From contig NZ_CP046564.1 in NCBI RefSeq assembly GCF_009818105.1, positions 3,782,001 through 3,846,000 of the forward strand: DNA of 64,000 bases, written 5' to 3'. Source of the stretch: Bacillus sp. N1-1. Lineage in GTDB: Bacteria; Bacillota; Bacilli; Bacillales; Guptibacillaceae. Below, piece by piece: positions 1 to 7,790 of this stretch. The notes below the pieces were generated by a model, which was not told the DNA's origin, ran no database searches, and saw only the letters and a program-made list of their open reading frames with translations. Made by a program: the position numbers and the translations under genes. Position 1 is the first letter of the stretch, and each line of letters opens with the position of its first letter.

Positions 1-1146
1 ATACGTAATAAAGATAAAGGCGCAGAGCGATACGGCGCCACTCGTTAACTGAAACGCTTTTTTCATATATGGATTTTGCAAACGGTCCACCGACTGTAGT
101 CCAATAAAAATAAACCCTACAAGCGCATATAGCATAACGTCTGCCGACTCAAGGACAGAATGCTCAATTAGCTGATAGATTCCATATACGAGCAAAAACG
201 TAAACACGAAATGATATTCTTTTTGTTTGCCAATATAGATCATGGCAAGATACAGAAATGCCGTCACAATGACATTGAAACTATAAAAAACTTCACTTTG
301 GTAAAAGAACAGGAGAAGCAAGGTTGAGAGAATGAGATTCCCCTGCGCATAAATCGGAAGTTCTTTCGTAAAAAGAACGAGGTGCTCATACTTCTTTGCA
401 CGTGCATAAAAGAGCAGCAATAGTCCATTAAAGATCACAATTCCAAGATAAAACAGATCCACTGTCGGCTGAAACACTTGAATAAAAAAAGCTGCGCCGA
501 TGCTCAACGTCACAAATGAAAACCAAACAAATAACCGCGATTGCTGACGCTTAGCTTGGATAAAATAAAGCGGTAAACAAATAAATACACCAATCAAACC
601 AAGTACTTCATTTCCCGCGCCGCTGACGGATAGCCATTCACCAAAGAGCTGAAAGTATCCTGCTGAAAAAACAACGATCGGGAGAAAAAGACTTCCAAGA
701 ACTAAAAATGAAAAAGCCGTTTTTTCGATACGGAGCTTATGTCCACTCAGCCAGCTGATTCCAAAAAACACAGCTGCAATTCCTCCAATAAGAGCGGTCT
801 TCATGATTGATGTCATTACATCCCACGTACTAGTGGCGAGAACAAGTGCCCCAAGTAACAAAAACACAACGCCAATAATTAATATCCACGTTAAATTTCG
901 ATCCCTAAGCTCCTGCGTGGATTTCACTTTCTTCTCTTTTACTGGCGCCGGCTTAGCTGGGACCTTTTCTGGTGGAGCAAGTACTTGCTCGTTCTCTTCC
1001 ACTGCTTCAACCACTTCAATAGAAGGATGAACCATTTTTTCATAAGCGTTAGACACGATCTCGTATGTTTGATCAGTTATGTAATCTTTTAGCCTGAGCC
1101 GCTTTAGTTCAGAGCGAAACACCTCTTCTCTTTCTTGCTCATTCAT
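1..1146 (-). CDS. Multi-pass membrane protein, N-terminal part (cut by window edge)
   Basis: An open frame of 382 codons runs from an ATG at 1146 down to base 1 without a stop, so only the N-terminal part is present. The start is supported by a GGGGGTG ribosome binding site just upstream. The first ~95 residues are soluble, charged and rich in Glu, Lys and Pro (a run of the type PPEKVPAKPAPVKEKK). At least eight hydrophobic segments follow, starting with WILIIGVVFLLLGALVL near residue 100. This suggests a cytoplasmic N-terminal arm followed by a long polytopic domain. I do not recognise a family with confidence; large Bacillus membrane proteins of unknown function with this layout exist. The gene is separated from the ABC exporter by about 170 bases that include a palindromic repeat. 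No function is assigned. Confidence 0.75.
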   Translation of the reverse strand, partial: MNEQEREEVFRSELKRLRLKDYITDQTYEIVSNAYEKMVHPSIEVVEAVEENEQVLAPPEKVPAKPAPVKEKKVKSTQELRDRNLTWILIIGVVFLLLGALVLATSTWDVMTSIMKTALIGGIAAVFFGISWLSGHKLRIEKTAFSFLVLGSLFLPIVVFSAGYFQLFGEWLSVSGAGNEVLGLIGVFICLPLYFIQAKRQQSRLFVWFSFVTLSIGAAFFIQVFQPTVDLFYLGIVIFNGLLLLFYARAKKYEHLVLFTKELPIYAQGNLILSTLLLLFFYQSEVFYSFNVIVTAFLYLAMIYIGKQKEYHFVFTFLLVYGIYQLIEHSVLESADVMLYALVGFIFIGLQSVDRLQNPYMKKAFQLTSGAVSLCAFIFITY

Positions 1147-1263
1147 GTTTCCCACCCCCCGTGATTAACAACATTTTCCTTATTTTCTTCTTGCTCTTAG
1201 TTTACTCATACTCGTTTCTCCCTTGCAATATGATTTCTGCAATCTGTTGTTTCTTCGCAAAAA

Positions 1264-1335
1264 AGCGATTGTCCGCCTGTGGTGGACAATCGCTTAGTTT
1301 TGTCTTTGGAGGGGGTCAGGTGCCGACCTGACCCC
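1264..1335. repeat. Composite palindromic element, copy 1
   Basis: Two hairpins in tandem. Hairpin 1 has arms AGCGATTGTCC (1264-1274) and GGACAATCGCT (1284-1294). After a linker containing TTGTCTTT, hairpin 2 has arms GGGGTCAGGT (1312-1321) and ACCTGACCCC (1326-1335) with centre GCCG. Hairpin 2 overlaps the end of the ABC exporter gene and supplies its TGA stop codon. Confidence 0.85.
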
Positions 1336-3073
1336 ACAAATAACCTTTTTGCTCTAATAATTGTTCATGCGTGCCTTTTTCAATAATCTTCCCTTGATCG
1401 AGGGCGATAATTTGATCGGCTCGTTGGATCGTATTTAAACGGTGGGCGATAATAAAGCTCGTTCTACCTTCCATTAACGACCAGAGCGCTTTTTGGATTT
1501 GAATTTCCGTTCGCGTATCAATGCTGCTTGTTGCTTCGTCGAGGATCAAAATCGCAGGATCGGCAAGCACCGCTCTTGCGATGGAAAGAAGTTGTCTTTG
1601 ACCGAAACTAATCCCTCCCCCGTCTTGATTCAGGACCGTATCATATCCTTCTGATAATTTCGAAATAAATGTGTGCGCATTTGCTACTCGCGCCGCTTCT
1701 TCTACTTCTTCATCCGTTGCATCCAGACGTCCATAGCGAATGTTTTCACGAACGGTTCCATTAAACAAAAAGGTATCTTGAAGAACAAAACCCATGTTTT
1801 GTCTCAGGCTTTCTCTTTTAACTTTCGTAACGTCGTGATCATCGACTTCGATTGTGCCCCCATTCAGTTCGTAGAAGCGCATGAGCAGGTTCACGATTGT
1901 TGTTTTCCCTGCTCCTGTTGGTCCAATAATCGCAACCGATTCACCTGGTTTTGCTTCAAACGAAATGTTCGTAAGCGTCGCACCGTCTTTTTCATAACCA
2001 AAAGAAACGTTCCGAAACGCCACTTTCCCTTTCACCTGTTGGAGTGACACCGCATTTCCTTCATCTGGACGCTCTTCTTTCTCATCCAAAATATGAAAGA
2101 CGCGTTCCGCACCAGCTACAGCAGATAATATCGTATTAAATTGGTTTGCCAGATCATTCAGCGGTCTTGTGAAAAGACGCGAATACTGAATAAACGCTAC
2201 AATGACACCGATTGAAACCAAACCTTTAAGTGACAGAAATCCTCCAGCTGCTGCGATAAGTAAGAAACTGACATTATTCAATACGTTCATCAATTTCGGA
2301 ATAAATCCTGAATACGTCATTGCCCAGAACCCCGACGTTCGTAGCGCTTCATTTTTTTCATCCAATTGCGTTAAGACACGCTTTTCTTGAGAAAAAGATT
2401 TAATAATTTGCTGTCCTGATAGCGTCTCCTCAATGACGCTATTCATTTCGCCAAGGTTTCGCTGCTGTTCTTTAAAATAATGCCCGGTTCGATTCGTAAT
2501 CCACTTCATTCCAAGAAACATAAGGGGAATGATCGTGAACGTAATCAACGTTAAAAGCGGACTTAACCATAACATCAGCCCTACTGTACCAATCAGAGTA
2601 AGGACACTTGAGAAGATCTGGATGACCGAACTATTTAACGTACGACTAACATTTTCAATATCGTTTGTTAGTCGGCTCATAAGTTCACCGTGCGTTTTCT
2701 TATCAAAAAAAGGAATGGGCAGGCGGTGAAGATGATGAAACAAATCTTTTCTCATGCGATAAACCGTTTTCTGAGCAATACCGATCATCCAGAAGTTCTG
2801 GAAAAAGGTTGCTGCTGATTGCAACACATAGACGGCGACAAGCAGACCAAGAATAAACGGCAGACCTTTTAACTCTCCTGGCACAAGATAGTTATCTATG
2901 GCTACGCTTGTTAAATAAGGACCAAGCAAACTAAATCCTGAACTAAACACAACCATCACAATAACAAGAAAAAGCCAGCCTTTTTGGATGGATAAATAGC
3001 GCCAAATTCGCGCAACCGTTCCCTTCAAATCATCCGGTCGTTTTCGTTTAGAGGGTTTTTTGTTTGAGCTCAT
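1316..3073 (-). CDS. ABC exporter half-transporter, second subunit (YfiC/BmrD type)
   Basis: A 585-residue fusion of six transmembrane helices (TMD, roughly residues 25-310) and a nucleotide-binding domain. Visible NBD motifs are Walker A GPTGAGKTT, Walker B ILILDEATSSID with the catalytic Glu, and switch His in IIAHRLNT. The signature is ISFGQRQLL, so the canonical SGGQ is changed to SFGQ. A changed signature in one subunit and changed Walker B/H-loop in the partner is the usual asymmetry of heterodimeric exporters, where one ATP site is weak. The start at 3073 is chosen over an upstream ATG because of AGGAGG ahead of it and a 26-base overlap with the partner gene. The last residues (GQVGT) and the stop lie in a palindromic repeat. 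Lipid or multidrug export from the membrane is likely; the substrate is unknown. Confidence 0.9.
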   Translation of the reverse strand: MSSNKKPSKRKRPDDLKGTVARIWRYLSIQKGWLFLVIVMVVFSSGFSLLGPYLTSVAIDNYLVPGELKGLPFILGLLVAVYVLQSAATFFQNFWMIGIAQKTVYRMRKDLFHHLHRLPIPFFDKKTHGELMSRLTNDIENVSRTLNSSVIQIFSSVLTLIGTVGLMLWLSPLLTLITFTIIPLMFLGMKWITNRTGHYFKEQQRNLGEMNSVIEETLSGQQIIKSFSQEKRVLTQLDEKNEALRTSGFWAMTYSGFIPKLMNVLNNVSFLLIAAAGGFLSLKGLVSIGVIVAFIQYSRLFTRPLNDLANQFNTILSAVAGAERVFHILDEKEERPDEGNAVSLQQVKGKVAFRNVSFGYEKDGATLTNISFEAKPGESVAIIGPTGAGKTTIVNLLMRFYELNGGTIEVDDHDVTKVKRESLRQNMGFVLQDTFLFNGTVRENIRYGRLDATDEEVEEAARVANAHTFISKLSEGYDTVLNQDGGGISFGQRQLLSIARAVLADPAILILDEATSSIDTRTEIQIQKALWSLMEGRTSFIIAHRLNTIQRADQIIALDQGKIIEKGTHEQLLEQKGYLWGQVGT

Positions 3074-4784
3074 GGGCCGCCTCCTCTCCGTACTGAGAAA
3101 CGTAGATCTCGCGATAAACCGCATTTTTTTCAAGAAGTTGATCATGAGTTCCTTCTCCGATAATCGCTCCATCCTCGAGAAGGATAATCTTATCTGCTTC
3201 TTTAATCGAACTGATTTTCTGAGCAATTAATAAAATCATACTTTCCTGATGCTTTAATGCTTGTTGCAACTGTGCCTCAGTATTAAGATCAAGGGCACTA
3301 GTACTGTCATCAAGAATCAATATTTCCGGATTTCGGATCAGAGCTCTAGCGATGGATAACCGTTGCTTCTGGCCTCCAGAAAGGTTGATTCCTTTTTGTC
3401 CTAGAACCGTATCGTACTGATTTGGAAGCGTCAGAATAAAAGAATGAATTTGAGCCGCTTTAGCCGCTGTTTCCACTTCTTCTCTGCTTGCATCCTCTTT
3501 TCCCCAGCGAATATTATCACCAATGGTTCCACTAAAAAGAACCACTTCCTGCGGGACAACGCCGATTCGACTTCTGAGTTCATCCAGGTGAATGGCCGTT
3601 TCGTTAACACCATTGAACATAACGTTTCCTTCTGTCGGTTCATACAACCTTGGAATAAGCTGAATCATCGAAGATTTTCCAGATCCCGTGGCCCCCATGA
3701 CCCCAATCAGCTGACCTTTTTCTGCTGTGAAACTAAGATCTCTGAGAACATCTTCTTCTGAATTAGGATAGCGGAAGCTCACATGCTGAAATTCAAGCTT
3801 TTCTAATGCGGCTGGCTTAACTCCTGATTCTTTTTCAACATACGTCTCTGTCTGCAACACTTCCTGCATCCGATGAGCAGAAGCTCTTGCTCGTGAAAGA
3901 AGCATAAGAATAAATGAAAACATCGTAAGCGCCACCGTAATCCGCGTACCATATGTAATGATGGCTGAAATTTCACCAACCTGCGCTGTACCAGCAACAA
4001 CTTTCACGCCGCCAAACCAGAGCACAGCAACAATCGCTACGTTCATCAAAATTAGAAGAACTGGCGTAGCAAGTTCAATTAAACGAAGAGACGTAACGGT
4101 TTGACTCATAAGGTTTTCATTTACCTTTTTAAACCTTTTTTGTTCGTGTTTACTTCTAAGGTAGGCTTTAATGAGTCTAACGCCAACTAAGTTCTCCCTC
4201 ATCACCCCGTTGACTCGGTCTAACTTCTCTTGAACAGAGCTAAAAAGTGGAACGCCTTTTTTCATGACAAAATAAAGAAAGACAATGACGAGTGGAATCG
4301 CAGCGGTTAATAGAAGAGCCAGCTGAACATCCACAACAAAAGCCATAACGACACCACCAACAACAAGCAATGGGGCACGTACCATGATTCGAAGGCCCAT
4401 AAAAACGACAAGTTGCACCTGATTTACATCGTTCGTTAGCCTCGTTAACAGGGATGAAGTTGGAAAACGATTAAAGTCTGCAAAAGCAAACGACTGTACT
4501 TTTTCAAAAAGCGCTTTTCGTAAATCAAATCCGAAATGCTGACTGACGTAAGAAGCAAGATAGGTGTTAATAATCGAAGCAACGAAAGAAATAACCGTTA
4601 GAACGATCATCCAAATCCCTAATTCAGTAATCACACTGAGGTTTTCCTTTGCAATTCCGTTATCAATAATATCTGCCATGAACAGTGGCAACCAGAGCTC
4701 AACGGCCAATTCAACAAGCATTAAAAGGGCCGCTACAATCGCCGCCACTTTGTAAGGTTTAATAAAGGTTACTACTTTTCGCAT
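3048..4784 (-). CDS. ABC exporter half-transporter, first subunit (YfiB/BmrC type)
   Basis: A 578-residue TMD-NBD protein, translationally coupled to the second subunit. NBD motifs are Walker A GATGSGKSS and signature LSGGQKQRL. Walker B reads LILDDSTSALD, with Asp where the catalytic Glu is expected, and the switch His is replaced by Gln in LLIAQKISS. This subunit therefore contributes the degenerate Walker B and H-loop, and the partner contributes the degenerate signature; both belong to the same non-catalytic ATP site, as in BmrC/BmrD and TM287/288. The start at 4784 (residue sequence MRKVVTFIKP) is preferred over an ATG five codons upstream because GGGAGG lies at proper distance. The pair probably forms one exporter in the cytoplasmic membrane. 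No regulator is adjacent, so the substrate cannot be inferred. Confidence 0.9.
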   Translation of the reverse strand: MRKVVTFIKPYKVAAIVAALLMLVELAVELWLPLFMADIIDNGIAKENLSVITELGIWMIVLTVISFVASIINTYLASYVSQHFGFDLRKALFEKVQSFAFADFNRFPTSSLLTRLTNDVNQVQLVVFMGLRIMVRAPLLVVGGVVMAFVVDVQLALLLTAAIPLVIVFLYFVMKKGVPLFSSVQEKLDRVNGVMRENLVGVRLIKAYLRSKHEQKRFKKVNENLMSQTVTSLRLIELATPVLLILMNVAIVAVLWFGGVKVVAGTAQVGEISAIITYGTRITVALTMFSFILMLLSRARASAHRMQEVLQTETYVEKESGVKPAALEKLEFQHVSFRYPNSEEDVLRDLSFTAEKGQLIGVMGATGSGKSSMIQLIPRLYEPTEGNVMFNGVNETAIHLDELRSRIGVVPQEVVLFSGTIGDNIRWGKEDASREEVETAAKAAQIHSFILTLPNQYDTVLGQKGINLSGGQKQRLSIARALIRNPEILILDDSTSALDLNTEAQLQQALKHQESMILLIAQKISSIKEADKIILLEDGAIIGEGTHDQLLEKNAVYREIYVSQYGEEAAHELKQKTL

Positions 4785-4880
4785 GGCATCCTCCCTCATT
4801 GTCCTTCCTTTTCTCTTATTTTTACATTATACAGGATATTTAGGGGCTCGAACAAAAATGAGCTTTTTCACAAAAAGGTT

Positions 4881-4917
4881 AAAAAAACAAAAGCCAGCTC
4901 ACATTTTTGAGCTGGCT
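4881..4917 (-). terminator. Rho-independent terminator after manA
   Basis: On the minus strand a 10-base stem AGCCAGCTCA/TGAGCTGGCT is followed by a T-rich run. It ends the ROK kinase-manA operon just before the ABC exporter promoter region. Confidence 0.85.
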
Positions 4918-4922
4918 ACAAC

Positions 4923-5885
4923 CTATGCTTTTTCGCTTTTTGAAACGATCATTTCAAGATCACCTTCTAATTTGCATGCTTTCATGGTTGCCGGGATGAT
5001 CAGATGATCGCCCTGCTTTACAGCATGAGAAGATTCGCTAGATGCAATCACGCCTTCTCCACTTAGCACACTTACAAGCAAATAAGCGTGGTCTCCTTGA
5101 AGAGAATACTCTCCATCAAGCTCCCACTTATATACGGTGAAATATTCCGAAGATACAAGCTCTACCTGCTTCAATCCATCTTTTTCTGTTACAACAGGTG
5201 AAAACGGTGGATCTTCATGTGGGATCGTCGATACATCAATCGAACGTTCAATATGAAGCTCTCGTGTATTTCCATTAGCGTCGGTTCGATCATAATCATA
5301 GACGCGGTACGTTGTATCTGAACTTTGCTGCGTTTCAAGAATCATCGTCCCTGAACCGATGGCATGAATCGTTCCACTTGGTACAAAATAAAATTCACCT
5401 GGTTCAATTGGAACGCGGCGTAGCAAGTTATCCCAATCCCCAGCCGCAATCATCTCTTTGAAAGATTCTTTTGACTGAGCGTGATGGCCAAAGATTAATT
5501 CGGAGCCAGGGTCACAATCAATAATATACCAGCATTCTGTTTTTCCGTAAGCCTCTCCCTCTACTTCTCTCGCATACGAATCATCAGGGTGAACTTGAAC
5601 CGAAAGATCCTGATCAGCATCAAGAATTTTAACTAAAAGTGGAAAGTGATCGCCCTCTTCATGGCCAAATAGTTCACGATGACTATCCCAAACTTCATTT
5701 AATTTCTTTCCAGCAAGCGGACCATTACGCACCTCACTTGCGCCATTTTGGTGAGCTGAAATCCCCCAGCATTCACCAGTCGTTTCAGTTGGAATCGTAT
5801 ACCCAAAAACATCTCGTAGCTTCGTTCCACCCCAAAGACGATCCTTAAATTCGGGTGTTAGAAAAAGTGGTTCGTTTTGATACAT
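4923..5885 (-). CDS. manA: Mannose-6-phosphate isomerase, class I
   Basis: A 320-residue cupin-type isomerase that interconverts mannose 6-phosphate and fructose 6-phosphate in the cytoplasm. Length fits the short Bacillus ManA/Pmi proteins. Diagnostic stretches are SVQVHPDD and GKTECWYIID, which carry the zinc-binding His/Glu residues, and VPSGTIHAIG with a further ligand His. The N-terminal part reads LTPEFKDRLWGGTKL, typical of the family. The start has AGGAGGAAGATAC before the ATG. It follows the ROK kinase gene by 11 bases on the same strand, so both are probably one operon for entry of mannose or fructose into glycolysis or for supply of mannose 6-phosphate to surface polysaccharides. 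A terminator follows. Confidence 0.93.
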   Translation of the reverse strand: MYQNEPLFLTPEFKDRLWGGTKLRDVFGYTIPTETTGECWGISAHQNGASEVRNGPLAGKKLNEVWDSHRELFGHEEGDHFPLLVKILDADQDLSVQVHPDDSYAREVEGEAYGKTECWYIIDCDPGSELIFGHHAQSKESFKEMIAAGDWDNLLRRVPIEPGEFYFVPSGTIHAIGSGTMILETQQSSDTTYRVYDYDRTDANGNTRELHIERSIDVSTIPHEDPPFSPVVTEKDGLKQVELVSSEYFTVYKWELDGEYSLQGDHAYLLVSVLSGEGVIASSESSHAVKQGDHLIIPATMKACKLEGDLEMIVSKSEKA

Positions 5886-5896
5886 GTATCTTCCTC

Positions 5897-6823
5897 CTAC
5901 TCTTTTTTCAGTTTCTCATCATCAAATTTTTGCCGTCCATGCATCGCCGCCCCAATAATGCCAGCTTTATCATGGAGCTGAACGGGTTCGATCGCAATTT
6001 TCCCACGAAGTCCTTCATACACATAGGCATCGACTTTTTTTCGTAACATCGGCAAAATCATGTCTTTTGCCTGCATCACGCCGCCGCCGAGAATAAAGAT
6101 AGACGGATCGACAGTATGAACAAGATTAGCAATCCCAACCGCAAGTGCATCCACTGCTTCATCAATAATCGCGAGCGCTTCCTCATTTTCTTCTTTAGCA
6201 AGGTGAAACACATCTTCTGCTCCTAAAGTTTTGCCAAGTCGCGCCTTTCCTTCTCTCGCAATCGATGTACCTGAAGCAAGCGCTTCAAGAGATCCAGCAT
6301 TCATATTCGCATGCTTCTGACCACCAGGCTGGATAATCATATTACCAATCTCCGCACTATAGCCATGTTCGCCTTGCATCAGACGATTATTTTGCACGTA
6401 ACCGCCACCAACGCCTGTGCTAACTGTTATGTAAAAAGTGCTTTCTCGACCCTTTCCCCCGCCATATAATGCTTCACCTAGCGCAGCGGCATCAGCGTCA
6501 TTGACCAGGTACGTCGGGATGCCGATTGCTTCTTCAATCATTGCGGTAATCGGCACATCCTTCCATCCAGGGAGATTAGGTGGGGACACCACGAGGCCAT
6601 CAAATGGATTTAAAGGTCCTGGTGAACCAATCCCAATGGAAACCGCTGAATACGCTTTTTTCACTTCTTTTATTAAATTAGTCATTCGCTCAATAATCGA
6701 TTCGTAACCCTGTTCGGCTTCTGTCGGTATTTGTTTCACTTGCAGAATTCGTCCATTTTCATCGACAATACCCACGCGAAGATTTGTCCCCCCAAGGTCT
6801 ACTCCGATATACACGTTTTCCAT
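5897..6823 (-). CDS. ROK-family sugar kinase (glucokinase/fructokinase-like)
   Basis: A 308-residue ROK kinase. The N-terminal phosphate loop is VDLGGTNLRVGIVD, the catalytic region is LVNDADAAALGEA, and STGVGGGYV forms the second nucleotide-binding loop. The usual ROK zinc motif CxCGxxGCxE is missing: the equivalent region reads HANMNAGSLEALASGTS, without cysteines. There is no N-terminal helix-turn-helix, so this is a kinase and not a NagC/XylR-type repressor. It probably phosphorylates a hexose (glucose, fructose or mannose) with ATP in the cytoplasm. Being first in an operon with manA favours fructose or mannose as substrate, but that is inference. GGGAGGTAGAGAA precedes the ATG. Confidence 0.87.
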   Translation of the reverse strand: MENVYIGVDLGGTNLRVGIVDENGRILQVKQIPTEAEQGYESIIERMTNLIKEVKKAYSAVSIGIGSPGPLNPFDGLVVSPPNLPGWKDVPITAMIEEAIGIPTYLVNDADAAALGEALYGGGKGRESTFYITVSTGVGGGYVQNNRLMQGEHGYSAEIGNMIIQPGGQKHANMNAGSLEALASGTSIAREGKARLGKTLGAEDVFHLAKEENEEALAIIDEAVDALAVGIANLVHTVDPSIFILGGGVMQAKDMILPMLRKKVDAYVYEGLRGKIAIEPVQLHDKAGIIGAAMHGRQKFDDEKLKKE

Positions 6824-7020
6824 TTCTCTACCTCCCTATCATTCTTTCCTATATCCTACCACGAATCCTTCTGTTAGAAGGAGCTGAACAAAAAATGTGA
6901 TGGAATCTCCAGGTTTTCAGCAAAATTCAAATCGATTATTGTCATTTTTAAGAAAATTCTTCCTAATCGTCTAACCCTCTGCTAAACTAATTATAAAATG
7001 ACACAAATCGGGTGACTTCA

Positions 7021-7611
7021 ATGGTTTTTGACGGCATTTTACTAGCAATTCTTGTCGGATACTTAAGAAAAGGAAGTTTAAAAGGCTTTGCTTATCTCTC
7101 ATTTCGAGCTGGATGGATCTTTCCACTGCTGCTTGTCATTGAGGTGCTTATCTTTTCCTTTCAATCTACTTACGCATGGATAGGAAAACTAAGCGCACCG
7201 CTATTTATGCTGATTTACATCGTCGGATTAACATTTCTTTGGTTAAATCGAAAAATGAACATTGGGATCATGATTCTTTTCATCGGTGTTCTCTTAAATT
7301 TTATCGTAATGGCTCTAAATGGAGGCAGAATGCCTGTATCTCTCGAAGCAGCGAATATTCTTGATCCTGCATACGCAGAAGCCATCAAAAATGGACTTTA
7401 TGGAAAACATGCTGTGTTGACCGATCGCACTGCCCTCTGGTTTCTCGGTGACGTAATTCCAATTACGGACCCTTATCCAAAAGATCAGGTGATTAGTATT
7501 GGTGACATAATCATGAATATTGGTATTTTTATTTTCATCCAGCGCGTTATGGTTAAGACCAAACATCCAGAAACCCTCATACAAACGCCAGCGCCTCACA
7601 AAGGTACTTGA
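7021..7611 (+). CDS. DUF5317 family membrane protein
   Basis: A 196-residue protein with about five or six hydrophobic helices. The conserved DUF5317 features are visible: N-terminal GILLAILVGYLRKGSL, the central MALNGGRMPVS stretch, and C-terminal LGDVIPI followed by a final helix beginning SIGDIIMNIGIFIF. ATG at 7021 is preferred to the GTG at 7012 because GGGTGA lies six bases before it. The function of the family is unknown. It stands upstream of a small membrane peptide and a GGDEF/HD-GYP protein on the same strand, so a role in membrane-linked cyclic-di-GMP signalling is possible but unproven. Confidence 0.85.
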   Translation: MVFDGILLAILVGYLRKGSLKGFAYLSFRAGWIFPLLLVIEVLIFSFQSTYAWIGKLSAPLFMLIYIVGLTFLWLNRKMNIGIMILFIGVLLNFIVMALNGGRMPVSLEAANILDPAYAEAIKNGLYGKHAVLTDRTALWFLGDVIPITDPYPKDQVISIGDIIMNIGIFIFIQRVMVKTKHPETLIQTPAPHKGT

Positions 7612-7627
7612 AAGGAGGTGGACATTA

Positions 7628-7729
7628 ATGGAACGGAAAGAGGGAATTAAACTAACAGGCATCCTTACGAATATTGCAATTATTACTACTGCTGTTATCG
7701 CACTAACTTCTGGATTTAAATTGGTTTAA
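7628..7729 (+). CDS. 33-residue single-span membrane peptide
   Basis: The ORF codes for a short peptide with a charged head (MERKEGIK) and one hydrophobic helix (LTGILTNIAIITTAVIAL) ending GFKLV. A near-perfect ribosome binding site, AAAGGAGGTG, lies seven bases before the ATG, which strongly supports translation. It starts 17 bases after the DUF5317 stop and ends 61 bases before the GGDEF/HD-GYP gene, so it sits inside that operon. I recognise no family. A small membrane partner or regulator of a neighbouring protein is a reasonable idea only. Confidence 0.7.
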   Translation: MERKEGIKLTGILTNIAIITTAVIALTSGFKLV

Positions 7730-7790
7730 TCACAAAGGAGAGGCGCTGCTTCTCCTAAAAAAACTAAATTTAAATGAGAGTGATCGAGAC

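Noticed and set aside
1673..2047. 124-codon plus-strand ORF opposite the ABC exporter
   Set aside because: Antisense to conserved NBD motifs, no ribosome binding site.
5897..6823. NagC/XylR-type repressor
   Set aside because: The protein begins directly with the ROK phosphate loop and has no helix-turn-helix.
7736..7756. Short AGGAGA/TCTCCT stem before the GGDEF/HD-GYP gene as terminator
   Set aside because: Only six base pairs and followed by A residues rather than T on the plus strand.
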